DNA of 64,000 nucleotides, from the NCBI GenBank assembly GCA_963662375.2, contig CAXXRP010000015.1, positions 372,001-436,000 of the forward strand. The letters run 5' to 3'. This document shows positions 52,825-61,517 of the stretch, piece after piece. The notes beneath the pieces are model-generated. The model was not told the DNA's origin and did not search any database. It saw only the letters and a program-made list of their open reading frames with translations. A program made the translations under genes and the position numbers. Each line of letters begins with the position of its first letter. Within the stretch, counting starts at the first letter, position 1. The stretch comes from UBA11612 sp963662375. GTDB taxonomy: Bacteria > Pseudomonadota > Alphaproteobacteria > Rhodospirillales > Rhodospirillaceae.

Positions 52825-53565
52825 ATGTCGAAAACCAATACCAGGATACGCCTCTTTGTTGACGGTGATTTAGGGGAAGGCGCACGTATTGCAGCGTCCG
52901 AGGCGCAGGCACATTATCTTTTACACGTCATGAGATGCGGGCCCGGTCAATCTGTTGCGCTTTTTAACGGACGGGACGGTGAATGGTGGGCCAGCGTTGC
53001 TGTCCCAGCGAAACGCAGAGTTCATTTCGATGTGAAGACGAGGAGCCGCTCTCAGGGCCCCAGCCCCGACCTCTGGCTGGCCTTCGCGCCGGTCAAGCGC
53101 GCGAACTTTCTTGCCGAGAAAGCATCGGAACTTGGCGTTGCCGCCCTGCTGCCGGTATTTACGCTACGCACGGACATCAAGCGGGTGAATATCGGGCGTC
53201 TTCAAGCCCATGCGGTGGAGGCAGCTGAGCAATGCGCGCGGCTTTCAGTGCCACCTGTTCGGACTCCCGTATCGTTCGAACAGTTTATTGCCGCGTGGCC
53301 GCAAGAACGCCGCCTTTACTTTCTGGATGAGTCCGGCGGCGGCATGCCAATAGCGCAAGCCTTGACCGGTACGAGTCTCCATCCGTGCGGATTCCTTACT
53401 GGACCGGAGGGAGGCTTTGCCCAATCGGAACTTGACGCGCTGCGCCAACTGCCCTTTGCTACCGCCGTGGGGCTCGGCCCGCGCCTATTGCGTGCCGAGA
53501 CGGCCGCGGTTGCAGCGTTGGCGTGCTGGCAAGCGTTGGTGGGAGATTGGGCGCCGGCCCCATAG
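52825..53565 (+). CDS. rsmE: 16S rRNA (uracil(1498)-N3)-methyltransferase
   Basis: 246 aa from MSKTNTRIRLFV (52825); an ATG at 52783 would add 14 residues and is less family-like. SPOUT-fold methyltransferase: N-terminal PUA-like part (AQAHYLLHVMRCGPGQSVALF), AEKASELGVAALLPVFT, AVEAAEQCARLSVPPV, and the knot GFLTGPEGGFAQSELD and GLGPRLLRAETAAVAAL. Normal length. Confidence 0.94.
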   Translation: MSKTNTRIRLFVDGDLGEGARIAASEAQAHYLLHVMRCGPGQSVALFNGRDGEWWASVAVPAKRRVHFDVKTRSRSQGPSPDLWLAFAPVKRANFLAEKASELGVAALLPVFTLRTDIKRVNIGRLQAHAVEAAEQCARLSVPPVRTPVSFEQFIAAWPQERRLYFLDESGGGMPIAQALTGTSLHPCGFLTGPEGGFAQSELDALRQLPFATAVGLGPRLLRAETAAVAALACWQALVGDWAPAP

Positions 53566-53711
53566 GGAGGCCCACATATGGAGTGCCATACCGAATTCCT
53601 GCCGGATGCCCTGGCGAACTGCCACTGTACAGCCTAAGAAGCTGCAATCCCTTTATCACGCGGCCTCGTTTGTCCGTGGACTACCATTCCAAATAAGGCC
53701 TGCGTTCGACT

Positions 53712-55076
53712 ATGATGTCATTTAGATTCGACACGACTGATCCTGTGACGTCCAAGGCTCAACTGGTGGCTACGCTAGAGGCTGGGTCCAAGCCCAAGGA
53801 CCAGTGGCGCATTGGTACGGAACACGAGAAGTTTCCTTACAACCGATCAAACTTTAAGCCCTTGCCCTATGAGGGTGCTGTCGGTATCCGCACCTTTCTG
53901 AAGGGTATGCAGCGGTTCGGCTGGGAGCAGGTGCTGGAAGGCGACAATCTTATTGCTCTGAAACAAGACAATAGAGGTTCCATATCCTTGGAGCCGGGCG
54001 GGCAGGTGGAGTTGTCCGGCGCGCCGCTCGAAGATGTGCACCAGACCTGCAAGGAGGTCATGGAGCATCTGACTCAAGTCAAGACGGTGAGCGATGATAT
54101 GGGTATCGGCATGTTGGGGCTGGGCTTTACGCCGGACTGGCGGCGTGAAGACATCCAGTGGATGCCCAAGGGCCGTTACAAAATCATGCGCGAATACATG
54201 CCCAAGGTAGGGACCATGGGCATAGACATGATGACTCGCACCTGCACGGTTCAAGTCAACTTGGATTACGCCTCCGAGGCGGACATGGTGAAGAAGCTTC
54301 GAGTCTCTCTCGCGCTTCAACCTATTGTGACGGCCCTATGGGCGAATTCACCGTTTACTGAGGGCAAACCAAATGGGTTTCTGAGTCACCGCGCCAATAT
54401 CTGGCAACACACGGATGCTGCCCGTACTGGCCAACTGCCGTTCGCATTTGAAGACGGGATGGGTTTTGAGCGTTACGTAGACTACTTGCTCGACGTGCCC
54501 ATGTATTTCGTTTATCGCGACGGCTACATTGATACCTCCGGCCAGTCATTCCGCGACTACATGAACGGCGCTCTGCCAGCGTTGCCGGGTGAAATTCCGA
54601 CCCTCGCCGATTGGTTTGATCATATGTCAACGGTCTTTCCCGAAGCGCGTATCAAAAATTACATGGAGCTGCGCGGCGCCGATGCCGGACCTTGGGGCCG
54701 ATTGTGCGCGTTGCCCGCATTTTGGGCGGGGCTGCTTTACGATAGCCAAGCTTTGGACGGCGCGTGGGACCTCGTAAAAGCTTGGACCTCTGAAGACCGG
54801 GCGCAGCTTTATCGTGACGTTCCTGCGCTGGCTCTAAAGGCGGAAGTTCAAGGGCGCAGCGTCCAGGATATTGTCAAGGCAGTGTTGGACTTGTCAGAGG
54901 CTGGACTCAAAAGGCGCGCACGCCTAGATGAGGCCGGCAACGATGAATCCGGATTTCTCAAGACGCTACGCGGTATCGCCGAAGTTGGAATAACGCCGGC
55001 GGAGCGCATGTTGGATCTGATGCACGGACCGTGGGCTGGGGACGTGATGAACGCGTATGTCGAATTCAGCTATTAG
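53712..55076 (+). CDS. gshA: glutamate--cysteine ligase (plant/alphaproteobacterial type)
   Basis: 454-aa first enzyme of glutathione synthesis, joining Glu and Cys with ATP. It belongs to the class found in plants and alphaproteobacteria, shown by WRIGTEHEKFPY, SISLEPGGQVELSGAPLED, MTRTCTVQVNLDYASE and RDGYIDTSGQSFRDYM, and by its length. gshB is not in the window. The 146-bp gap from rsmE holds nothing recognisable. Confidence 0.95.
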   Translation: MMSFRFDTTDPVTSKAQLVATLEAGSKPKDQWRIGTEHEKFPYNRSNFKPLPYEGAVGIRTFLKGMQRFGWEQVLEGDNLIALKQDNRGSISLEPGGQVELSGAPLEDVHQTCKEVMEHLTQVKTVSDDMGIGMLGLGFTPDWRREDIQWMPKGRYKIMREYMPKVGTMGIDMMTRTCTVQVNLDYASEADMVKKLRVSLALQPIVTALWANSPFTEGKPNGFLSHRANIWQHTDAARTGQLPFAFEDGMGFERYVDYLLDVPMYFVYRDGYIDTSGQSFRDYMNGALPALPGEIPTLADWFDHMSTVFPEARIKNYMELRGADAGPWGRLCALPAFWAGLLYDSQALDGAWDLVKAWTSEDRAQLYRDVPALALKAEVQGRSVQDIVKAVLDLSEAGLKRRARLDEAGNDESGFLKTLRGIAEVGITPAERMLDLMHGPWAGDVMNAYVEFSY

Positions 55077-55087
55077 GGGCCGCTGAC

Positions 55088-55471
55088 ATGGTGAAAGCGA
55101 AGACAAAGACGACTAGGAAAAAAACGCTGAAAAAGGCGGCAGCTAAAGGACGTAGCGCGGTCACTGCGCGGGGCAAGGGAGTGGCCTACAAAAGCCTTGC
55201 CGATGTTCGCCGCGAGATTGATGATCTGGACGCCGTCATTGTACCGTTACTGTGCTGGCGTCACTATCTCGTTATTCAGGCTGCTCAATTTAAGTTTTCT
55301 GTCAAAGGTGTCGTGGTGACGTCGCGGGCAGAAGCCATTATTTCCCGGGCTCGCCGAGCGGCAAAAGCCGGCGGCGCCAATCCTGACGCCATTGAGGTTG
55401 TTTACCGCTCGATGATCGACGCCTTTACCAAAGATGAGCAACGTCACTGGCGAAAAATTCATAAGCCATGA
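55088..55471 (+). CDS. chorismate mutase (AroQ class)
   Basis: 127 aa. A Lys-rich N-terminal tail (KTTRKKTLKKAAAKGR) precedes an AroQ-type helical domain: LADVRREIDDLDAVIVPLLC, RHYLVIQAAQFKFSV, a re-entry helix and IEVVYRSMIDAFTKDEQRHW. Would convert chorismate to prephenate, or act like the isochorismate-pyruvate-lyase subgroup. Start chosen at ATG 55088, 12 bp after gshA. Confidence 0.82.
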   Translation: MVKAKTKTTRKKTLKKAAAKGRSAVTARGKGVAYKSLADVRREIDDLDAVIVPLLCWRHYLVIQAAQFKFSVKGVVVTSRAEAIISRARRAAKAGGANPDAIEVVYRSMIDAFTKDEQRHWRKIHKP

Positions 55472-55511
55472 TGTCAACGCGGTCGTGCTGTTCGTGCGCC
55501 GCTCCCCTGCC

Positions 55512-55913
55512 TTAAAGTGCAGCCAACTCCATTACAACGCCGACCAGTCCGCCGATCAGGAGGACCGCGGTGGCGAGAAAGGAGATGCCGAATCCGGGCC
55601 CACGCTTCTCGGGCGCCTTGTAGTAGCCCGCGGCGTATACAATCCGGCCAACGGGCCAAAAGACGCCGACGATGGCCGTCGGAAGGTCGCCCCATGCCAT
55701 GGCAAAGATCACCAGAGCCGGAACGAAAGTAACTAGTTGCTCAAGGGTATTCATGTGAACTCTGAAAACGCGTTGGAACTCCGGCGGGCCATCGGTGACC
55801 GGCGCTTGCACGTTGTGCTTGCCGCGGGCGGCGCCGACCCGTGTGAAGACCCACGTGTAAACGAGAAGCGCGAACACCGCGACCAAGGCGGTATATGGAT
55901 AGTCGCTAAGCAT
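55512..55913 (-). CDS. MAPEG family membrane protein
   Basis: 133-aa four-helix protein of the MAPEG family (membrane glutathione/eicosanoid proteins). Start MLSDYPYTALV (55913), preceded by AGGGAGGAAATTT on that strand, a strong ribosome site. FRVHMNTLEQLVTFVPALVI contains the family R-x-x-x-N-x-x-E-x motif for glutathione binding; GRIVYAAGYYKAPEKRGPGF is the usual third block. Its neighbour gshA provides glutathione synthesis, but a functional link is inference. Confidence 0.9.
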   Translation of the reverse strand: MLSDYPYTALVAVFALLVYTWVFTRVGAARGKHNVQAPVTDGPPEFQRVFRVHMNTLEQLVTFVPALVIFAMAWGDLPTAIVGVFWPVGRIVYAAGYYKAPEKRGPGFGISFLATAVLLIGGLVGVVMELAAL

Positions 55914-56033
55914 AAATTTCCTCCCTAATTCAGCCACAACTGGCTTTAAGGCTCGAAGTCTCGAGCCGAATCGAACATACCGCATTCCGCGCGCGACGCT
56001 TCTAACATTGTGGAGGGTGGCGCGGGCGCGGAC

Positions 56034-56061
56034 AAAAAATAGTGCTGAGACGCTATTTTTT
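56034..56061 (+). promoter_or_regulatory. A/T-rich hairpin at the start of the odc leader
   Basis: AAAAAATAG (56034-56042) and CTATTTTTT (56053-56061) are perfect 9-bp complements with a 10-base loop, all AT except the innermost pair. It sits between the MAPEG gene and the odc leader in divergent position. Either a weak terminator for rightward read-through, or an AT-rich promoter/regulator site. Confidence 0.4.
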
Positions 56062-56204
56062 CTTGATTTTAGGCGCAATTAGCTTACATGCGACCTCAGA
56101 CGTACGCGCACGTGCCTAAAGCAGCTTGCCGTTAAGCAACGACGTAAGCGTCCTTTCGTTGGTTGGACCTAGTTGTTTGTCTAATTGATCAAAGGAGGCC
56201 GTGC

Positions 56205-56339
56205 ATGCCCCTCTCCACGTTTCCTACGAGCCGTTCGCGCGCAGTCCTCATACGCCCAGCGGTTGTTGACTGCCGGCACGTCGCATGGAACGGCCGCAGC
56301 CTTCTGGTTATCTCTAAGTTCGACGTCCTTAGGGTTTGA
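56205..56339 (+). CDS. 44-codon upstream ORF in the ornithine decarboxylase leader
   Basis: ATG 56205 follows AAAGGAGGCCGTGC, the best ribosome site in the region, and is read to TGA 56339. Peptide: MPLSTFPTSRSRAVLIRP, VVDCRHVAWNGR, SLLVISKFDVLRV. No domain. It is 100 bases ahead of odc in a leader of about 0.5 kb. Alphaproteobacterial odc genes are known to carry a structured speF RNA element, and enterobacterial speF has an arginine/ornithine-sensing leader peptide, so a leader-peptide role is the best guess; that this one is conserved is not tested. Confidence 0.5.
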   Translation: MPLSTFPTSRSRAVLIRPAVVDCRHVAWNGRSLLVISKFDVLRV

Positions 56340-56403
56340 TAGCCTCTTGCCCCTTTTTGGTTTAGCGCCTGGCGGGAAGAACCGGTCGGGCTGAAGGTTA
56401 TTT

Positions 56404-56418
56404 GCCGCCGTATGCGGC
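56404..56418 (+). promoter_or_regulatory. hairpin just before the odc start
   Basis: GCCGC (56404-56408) / GCGGC (56414-56418) with loop CGTAT, 21 bases before the odc ATG and next to its ribosome site (GAGCGAAGGACAG). It could contribute to translational control by the leader. Confidence 0.4.
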
Positions 56419-56439
56419 TCGCGCGGGAGCGAAGGACAG

Positions 56440-57774
56440 ATGGACACACAAACAATCCGCACGTTAGAGGAACAGGCGTTGGGGTATGTCCCAGTGGGGA
56501 CTGTATTTCGATCGGTGAACGATGTTGCGAAACGGCTGAAGCCTGAGGATCCGGTGCAGTGTATTTTTCCGGAATCCATTCGCGGGCAGGCCCAAAAATT
56601 TACCAGCCTCTTCCCCGGCGCCGTCTTGTACGCCGTGAAGTGTAATCCAGGTGCTGAATTCTTACGCCACATGCACGCGGCCGGCGTTCGTCATTTCGAC
56701 GTTGCCTCGCTGGAGGAGGTTCGACTTGTGAAGGGTCTGTTCAGGAATGCACAGATGCACTTCATGCATCCCGTGAAATCCCGTGAAGCGATTCGGCTCG
56801 CCTATAAGATGGGAGTGCGGACATTTTCGCTGGATACAGCGGCAGAACTCATCAAGATTTTAGAAGAGACGAAATCCGCCAAGGATCTGAAACTTTTTGT
56901 ACGACTGGCGGTGTCCGGTAACGCTGCGGCCTATGACCTTTCAGGAAAATTCGGAGCCGCGCCGTTCTCGGCGGCTGATTTGCTACGTCATGTCCGTAAA
57001 GTAGCCCACAAGGTCGGAGTTTGTTTGCATGTAGGTTCTCAATGCATGGATCCGGCCGCTTATCGCGCCGCTATCGAGCGTGCTACTGCCGTAGTTACAA
57101 AGGCCAAAGTGAAAATTGATGTGCTTGATGTTGGTGGAGGTTTCCCCGCGACGTACCCGGGTATGACCCCGCCGCCGTTAGAAACGTTTGTGGATGCCAT
57201 CGTTGCCGCAACTCGGCCTTTGGTGGAGCAGGGGGCGGAATTGTGGTGCGAGCCGGGTCGCGCGATGGTTGCTGCTGGAGGCTCTATGTTGGTGCGCGTA
57301 AACCTGCGCAAAGGTCGGCGCCTCTACGTTAACGACGGCACCTACGGCAGCTTATTCGACGCTGGTGCTCTCAACTGGCGCTATCCGGTGAGGTTGGTCC
57401 GCCCACAAATCAAAACCAGCAAAAATTCCAACGACCCGAACAGCCGCGTGCCGTCGGAAAAGATGTTGCAGTTTAGTTTTTATGGCCCCACGTGCGACAA
57501 TTTGGATAAGATGAAGGGACCGTTTCTGCTGCCCGAAGATACACAAGAGGGCGATTGGATCGAGATCAGTATGTTGGGCGCCTATGGCGCGGCAATGCAG
57601 ACGCGGTTCAACGGCTTCCATGTGTCCACGGCCGTCACAGTGTGGCCCGAAGCCCCCCATTTTATCTTTGAACGCATGCTGCGCAGATCAACGTCAGCAG
57701 CTACCGCGCTGAAGGAAAGTACGGCCTTGACGCAGAACATTAACGTCGACTCCCCCACAGTCGCGGTGAAATAG
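56440..57774 (+). CDS. odc: ornithine/lysine decarboxylase (PLP fold type III)
   Basis: 444-aa cytosolic PLP enzyme that makes putrescine from ornithine (some relatives also use lysine or diaminopimelate). PLP-lysine K67 in YAVKCNPG; HFDVASLEEV; glycine-rich VLDVGGGFPATYPG; CEPGRAMVA; and GPTCDNLDKM, the CDxxD-type catalytic Cys/Asp loop of ornithine decarboxylases. Preceded by a long leader with a small ORF; followed after 121 bp by a DHS-like gene. Confidence 0.92.
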   Translation: MDTQTIRTLEEQALGYVPVGTVFRSVNDVAKRLKPEDPVQCIFPESIRGQAQKFTSLFPGAVLYAVKCNPGAEFLRHMHAAGVRHFDVASLEEVRLVKGLFRNAQMHFMHPVKSREAIRLAYKMGVRTFSLDTAAELIKILEETKSAKDLKLFVRLAVSGNAAAYDLSGKFGAAPFSAADLLRHVRKVAHKVGVCLHVGSQCMDPAAYRAAIERATAVVTKAKVKIDVLDVGGGFPATYPGMTPPPLETFVDAIVAATRPLVEQGAELWCEPGRAMVAAGGSMLVRVNLRKGRRLYVNDGTYGSLFDAGALNWRYPVRLVRPQIKTSKNSNDPNSRVPSEKMLQFSFYGPTCDNLDKMKGPFLLPEDTQEGDWIEISMLGAYGAAMQTRFNGFHVSTAVTVWPEAPHFIFERMLRRSTSAATALKESTALTQNINVDSPTVAVK

Positions 57775-57895
57775 ATTCGCCCCATGTGGGGGGATAGACG
57801 TCCCTGGACACCTAATTCTTATCCTACTTTAAAGGAATGGACGCCAAACTCATGGCCGCGCCCAAATCACACACCAAAAAAACCAGAGAAAAAAG

Positions 57896-58954
57896 TTGAT
57901 GTTTACCGCCGGCAAGTCGTCCAAAGCGAAGACCAATAAGAAGGCCATGCTGCTGTCCAGCCCGGTGGAGCATATCGACATTACGTCATTCGACGCCCGG
58001 CCCATTATTGACCGCATGGGGAAGATGTCCTTTACCTCGCGGGAAGCGGCGCGGGCGGCCGAGATCTTCAACCATATGCTGTCGGACCCGAAGTGTTGTT
58101 CTATTCTTACTCTGGCGGGATCTACATCCGCCGCCGGGTGCATGCAGGTTTATGCTGACATGGTGCGTTTTGGCATGGTCGACGTCATTGTCAGTACCGG
58201 TGCGTCTATCGTCGACATGGACTTCTTTGAGGCACTGGGTTTCAAACACTATCAAGGATCGATACACGCCGACGATGGCGAGCTACGGGATCACTTCGTA
58301 GATCGTATTTACGATACGTATATTGACGAGGATGAATTGCAACGTTGCGACCGGACCATTGGTCGGATTGCCGATACGCTGGAGCCTAAAGCATATTCCT
58401 CCCGCGCGTTCATCCATGAGATGGGAAGTTGGCTTAAGACGAACGCCAAGAAGAAAGGGTCGTTGGTGGAGACAGCCTTCGATCACGGCGTGCCGATTTT
58501 CGTGCCGGCGTTTACCGATTGCTCTGCCGGATTCGGATTAGTACAGCATCAACTGCGCAACAAGGACATTCACCTCACTATTGATTCCGTTGCGGACTTC
58601 CGGGAAATGGCGGAGATCATGGTAGAAGCTAAAGCGACCGGACTGACAATGATTGGTGGCGGCGTGCCTAAGAATTTCGCCCAAGATGTCGTGCTATGTA
58701 CCGAGGAATTGGGTGTAGAGTCGCAGATGCACAAGTATGCGGTGCAAATTACCGTGGCCGATGTGCGCGACGGGGCTTGTTCGTCTTCAACGCTGCGTGA
58801 AGCGTCGTCTTGGGGTAAGGTGGATACGCGGCATGAGCAAATGGTTTACGCCGAAGCGTCGGCCATCATCCCTTTGATTGTCTCCGATGCTTACCACCGC
58901 GGGACGTGGAAGGGCCGCAAAGCGCAGCGCTATGCGGACTTGTTCAAGGGTTAA
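57896..58954 (+). CDS. deoxyhypusine synthase-like protein (likely homospermidine-forming)
   Basis: 352 aa, deoxyhypusine-synthase fold with NAD. Features: DITSFDARPIIDRMGKMSFTSREAARAAE, ILTLAGSTSAAGCM, IVSTGASIVDMDFFEALGF, and the catalytic lysine loop MIGGGVPKNFAQDV with K259 (the eukaryotic enzyme has GGG-x-x-K-H). Bacteria lack eIF5A hypusination, and bacterial members have been shown to make homospermidine or related polyamines from putrescine; the position right after odc fits that. Spermidine is an alternative donor. Confidence 0.88.
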   Translation: MMFTAGKSSKAKTNKKAMLLSSPVEHIDITSFDARPIIDRMGKMSFTSREAARAAEIFNHMLSDPKCCSILTLAGSTSAAGCMQVYADMVRFGMVDVIVSTGASIVDMDFFEALGFKHYQGSIHADDGELRDHFVDRIYDTYIDEDELQRCDRTIGRIADTLEPKAYSSRAFIHEMGSWLKTNAKKKGSLVETAFDHGVPIFVPAFTDCSAGFGLVQHQLRNKDIHLTIDSVADFREMAEIMVEAKATGLTMIGGGVPKNFAQDVVLCTEELGVESQMHKYAVQITVADVRDGACSSSTLREASSWGKVDTRHEQMVYAEASAIIPLIVSDAYHRGTWKGRKAQRYADLFKG

Positions 58955-59033
58955 GCGGTAGCGCCACGATCCAGCTTGTAGGGATTACTCGTTCTGGCTG
59001 CGGCTTTCGGGTCCAATCTCTTGGGATAATTAG

Positions 59034-60002
59034 ATGAACTACCGCAAAGTTTGTGTCGTCGGACCGGGGGCCATCGGCGGCATGATGGTGGTCATGCTGG
59101 AGCGCGCCGGCTTCGAGGTCAGTGCTCTGGCGCGGCCGAAGAAAGCTGACGCTGTAAACACCCATGGCATATCACTCCTATTTGGCGGCGAGACTCTCAA
59201 TGCGAAACCCAAGGTGTCTTCGGATTCCGCCGAACTCGGCCCACAAGATCTTGTCGTCGTTACTCTAAAGAGTAACGCGCTTATTTCCGTTGCGCCTGCC
59301 ATTGCGCCGTTGTGCAGGGCAGATACGCCGTTGATCATGGCCATGAACGGCGTGCCGTGGTGGTTCTTTGACGACTTCGGAGGTGACCTAGCGGGAACCC
59401 GGCTCGCGTCGGTGGACCCCGACGGCTCGCTATCTCGTTTGATCCCACGCGAGCAGGTAATTTGGGCCGTGGTTAATTTCAGTGTTTCAGAGTTGCCGGA
59501 TGGGGGGTTGGAGCACACGCGCGGCCAACATCTAACTTTGGGTAGGCCTACGGATGATCCCGCTGGATTGGAGGGGGTCGCAGATGTTTTCCGTCAGGCG
59601 GGTTACAAATGTGCCATCAGCGAGAACATTCGTCAGGACATATGGTTGAAACTCCTTGCCAACGTGACCTTGAACCCCATCAGCGCTTTGGCCATGGCGA
59701 AGATCGATGAGGTGTTTGAAGAACCACTGGTGCGCGAATGTGTGATGGTCGTTGCGGCGGAGGCCCAGGCAGTGGCCAATAAACTAGGGCTTGAGTCAGA
59801 ACTCAGCCGCATTGAGCGCATGAAAGAAGCCAAGGTAAAAACGTCCATGCTCCAGGATCTCGAGCGCGGCCGCCCTTTGGAACTTGGTAGCGTTGTCGAA
59901 GCCGTTGTGGAGATCGCCGAGCACACGAACGTGCCCGTGCCGCAACTGCGAGCGATCTTGGGCCTGATGCGCCTGCGTGCCAAAACCGCAGGGCTTTCCT
60001 AG
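59034..60002 (+). CDS. panE: 2-dehydropantoate 2-reductase family
   Basis: 322 aa. NADPH-binding Rossmann start VCVVGPGAIGGMMVVMLERAGF (GxGAxG) and the C-terminal ketopantoate-reductase domain KLLANVTLNPISALAMAKIDE and DLERGRPLELGSVVEAVVEI, with the catalytic Lys and Glu of KPR. Makes pantoate for coenzyme A; several paralogous families share the fold, so the substrate is likely rather than certain. Confidence 0.88.
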   Translation: MNYRKVCVVGPGAIGGMMVVMLERAGFEVSALARPKKADAVNTHGISLLFGGETLNAKPKVSSDSAELGPQDLVVVTLKSNALISVAPAIAPLCRADTPLIMAMNGVPWWFFDDFGGDLAGTRLASVDPDGSLSRLIPREQVIWAVVNFSVSELPDGGLEHTRGQHLTLGRPTDDPAGLEGVADVFRQAGYKCAISENIRQDIWLKLLANVTLNPISALAMAKIDEVFEEPLVRECVMVVAAEAQAVANKLGLESELSRIERMKEAKVKTSMLQDLERGRPLELGSVVEAVVEIAEHTNVPVPQLRAILGLMRLRAKTAGLS

Positions 60003-60292
60003 CGTTATGTCAACGCCTTACGCCGTGATGGGGGATTGGGTACGCTCGGCTGGTTTCTCATGCCCTGGAGCGCTTTCTGTCAAAATGCACCGGCCGCCAG
60101 ACCGCGAAGTACCACGCCCGTTATTCCTTAGGACCTAGAACGTCTGAATCAGCGCGTGACCTCGAAAAAGCTGGCTACTGTGGGGCTAAGCCACCTTCTT
60201 CAGGAAAATCAACGGACGCCCATGAAAGTCATTCTCTACAACCATGACGAACAGTGCTACGTGGCTGTTGAACATACCTAACACGGCGCACG

Positions 60293-60307
60293 GTGTGAAC
60301 TTCACAC
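60293..60307. promoter_or_regulatory. perfect palindrome upstream of the RNase E/G gene
   Basis: GTGTGAA-C-TTCACAC, 15 bp, centred at 60300, 42 bases ahead of the RNase start and its AAGGAG. Possible operator for an unknown regulator, or an RNA hairpin in the leader. The remaining 346-bp gap after panE has no recognisable gene; a short frame at 60222 (MKVILYNHDEQCYVAVEHT) is not supported. Confidence 0.4.
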
Positions 60308-60348
60308 GCCACTCTCCGGAAATTGATTTATCGACAAGGAGACACTGA

Positions 60349-61485
60349 TTGAGGCGAACGGACGATCAACGCTTACCAGATACGATTATTGTGAGCCGAT
60401 CGGCTGGTGAGACGCGGTCGGCGCTTGTGGCGGCAGGTGATATCGTCGAGGTTGTTCACCGCCGCGACGGAGACGTTCAACCCGGCGCCGTGTATCTCGG
60501 CAACATCGGCGTACGCGTACCGGGCGTTAACGCTGTGTTTGTCGACATCGGCGAGGCCGAGCCCGGCGTTTTAACACTAAAGCCACCCTTTCCGCCTGAA
60601 GGCGCCGTGCAACCGGTCGCGGTCGTTGTGCCGCCCCGGGCGGACAAAGGGTGCGTATTGAGGGCGGAGTCGAATGTGGGGTGGTCGAAATCCGATAAAG
60701 CCCCGACGTTGCTTCAGCCAGCGCTTGATCCGGTTCAGGATTGGTGGGCGCGCTACTACGTCAGCATAAACCGTATTTGCTGCGAGCCGCGGGCTGAAGC
60801 GGTGCGTATTTCGGCGATGCTAAGTGTTGGCGTGCCGGTTGATAGCGCGCCGGCCGGTGAAGACCTTTTCGCGCGTTACGGTATTGATGACGCTATCGAA
60901 TCCGCACTGAATCCGCATGTGTTGTTGCCCTGTGGTGGAAGCGTGATTATTGAAACAACCTCGGCCGTCACCGCGATTGATGTTAATTCTGGCTCGTCGA
61001 ATCCATCCGCGGCGAACCGCGAGGCGATCACGGCTGTTGCCCGGGAGTTGCGCCGCCGCAACATCGCCGGTCATATTGTAATCGATATGATCCCTGGGAG
61101 CGGTCAGGGTGCCTTGCCGCGGCTCCTCGCGCAGGCGATGGCCAATGACCCGGTGCTGCCGCGCGTCGCCGGGCTCACGCCACTAGGGATGATTGAGCTA
61201 ACTCGCCAGCGCATAGGCTTGTCCCTGTCGGAGATATTTTTGGACGGCAACGGTCACCTCACAGCCAAGAGCGTGGCGCTTCAGGCGCTCCGCCGTGCAG
61301 TGCGCGAAGCTGTCTCGACTCAGGTGGTTCGCATCGAGTTGGTGGCCGCGCCTGACGTTATTACTCTGTTGCAGGGGGCGCTGCGCCCGGCATTGGTGGA
61401 GGCCCAGGACTTGATGAAAGGGGACATCAAATTGTCCAGTAGGCCCGACTTTGGGCGCTCCCGAATCGAGGTTCACGCGGGTTGA
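60349..61485 (+). CDS. short ribonuclease E/G family protein
   Basis: 378 aa from TTG 60349, preceded by CAAGGAGACACTGA. S1-like part (IVEVVHRRDGDVQPGAVYLG, then NAVFVDIGEAEPGVL), then the RNase domain with TTSAVTAIDVNSGSSN carrying the first metal Asp and HIVIDMIPGSGQGALPRLL with the second. It lacks the zinc-link and long C-terminal scaffold of RNase E. Such short RNase E/G proteins sit before yacG in Rhodospirillales. A separate full RNase E is presumably elsewhere. Confidence 0.88.
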   Translation: MRRTDDQRLPDTIIVSRSAGETRSALVAAGDIVEVVHRRDGDVQPGAVYLGNIGVRVPGVNAVFVDIGEAEPGVLTLKPPFPPEGAVQPVAVVVPPRADKGCVLRAESNVGWSKSDKAPTLLQPALDPVQDWWARYYVSINRICCEPRAEAVRISAMLSVGVPVDSAPAGEDLFARYGIDDAIESALNPHVLLPCGGSVIIETTSAVTAIDVNSGSSNPSAANREAITAVARELRRRNIAGHIVIDMIPGSGQGALPRLLAQAMANDPVLPRVAGLTPLGMIELTRQRIGLSLSEIFLDGNGHLTAKSVALQALRRAVREAVSTQVVRIELVAAPDVITLLQGALRPALVEAQDLMKGDIKLSSRPDFGRSRIEVHAG

Positions 61486-61517
61486 CGTAGACACCCAAAC
61501 CATCAAAATTAGCGCCA

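Noticed and set aside
60222..60280. Short frame MKVILYNHDEQCYVAVEHT between panE and the RNase gene
   Set aside because: Nineteen codons with no ribosome site and no homologous family known to me.
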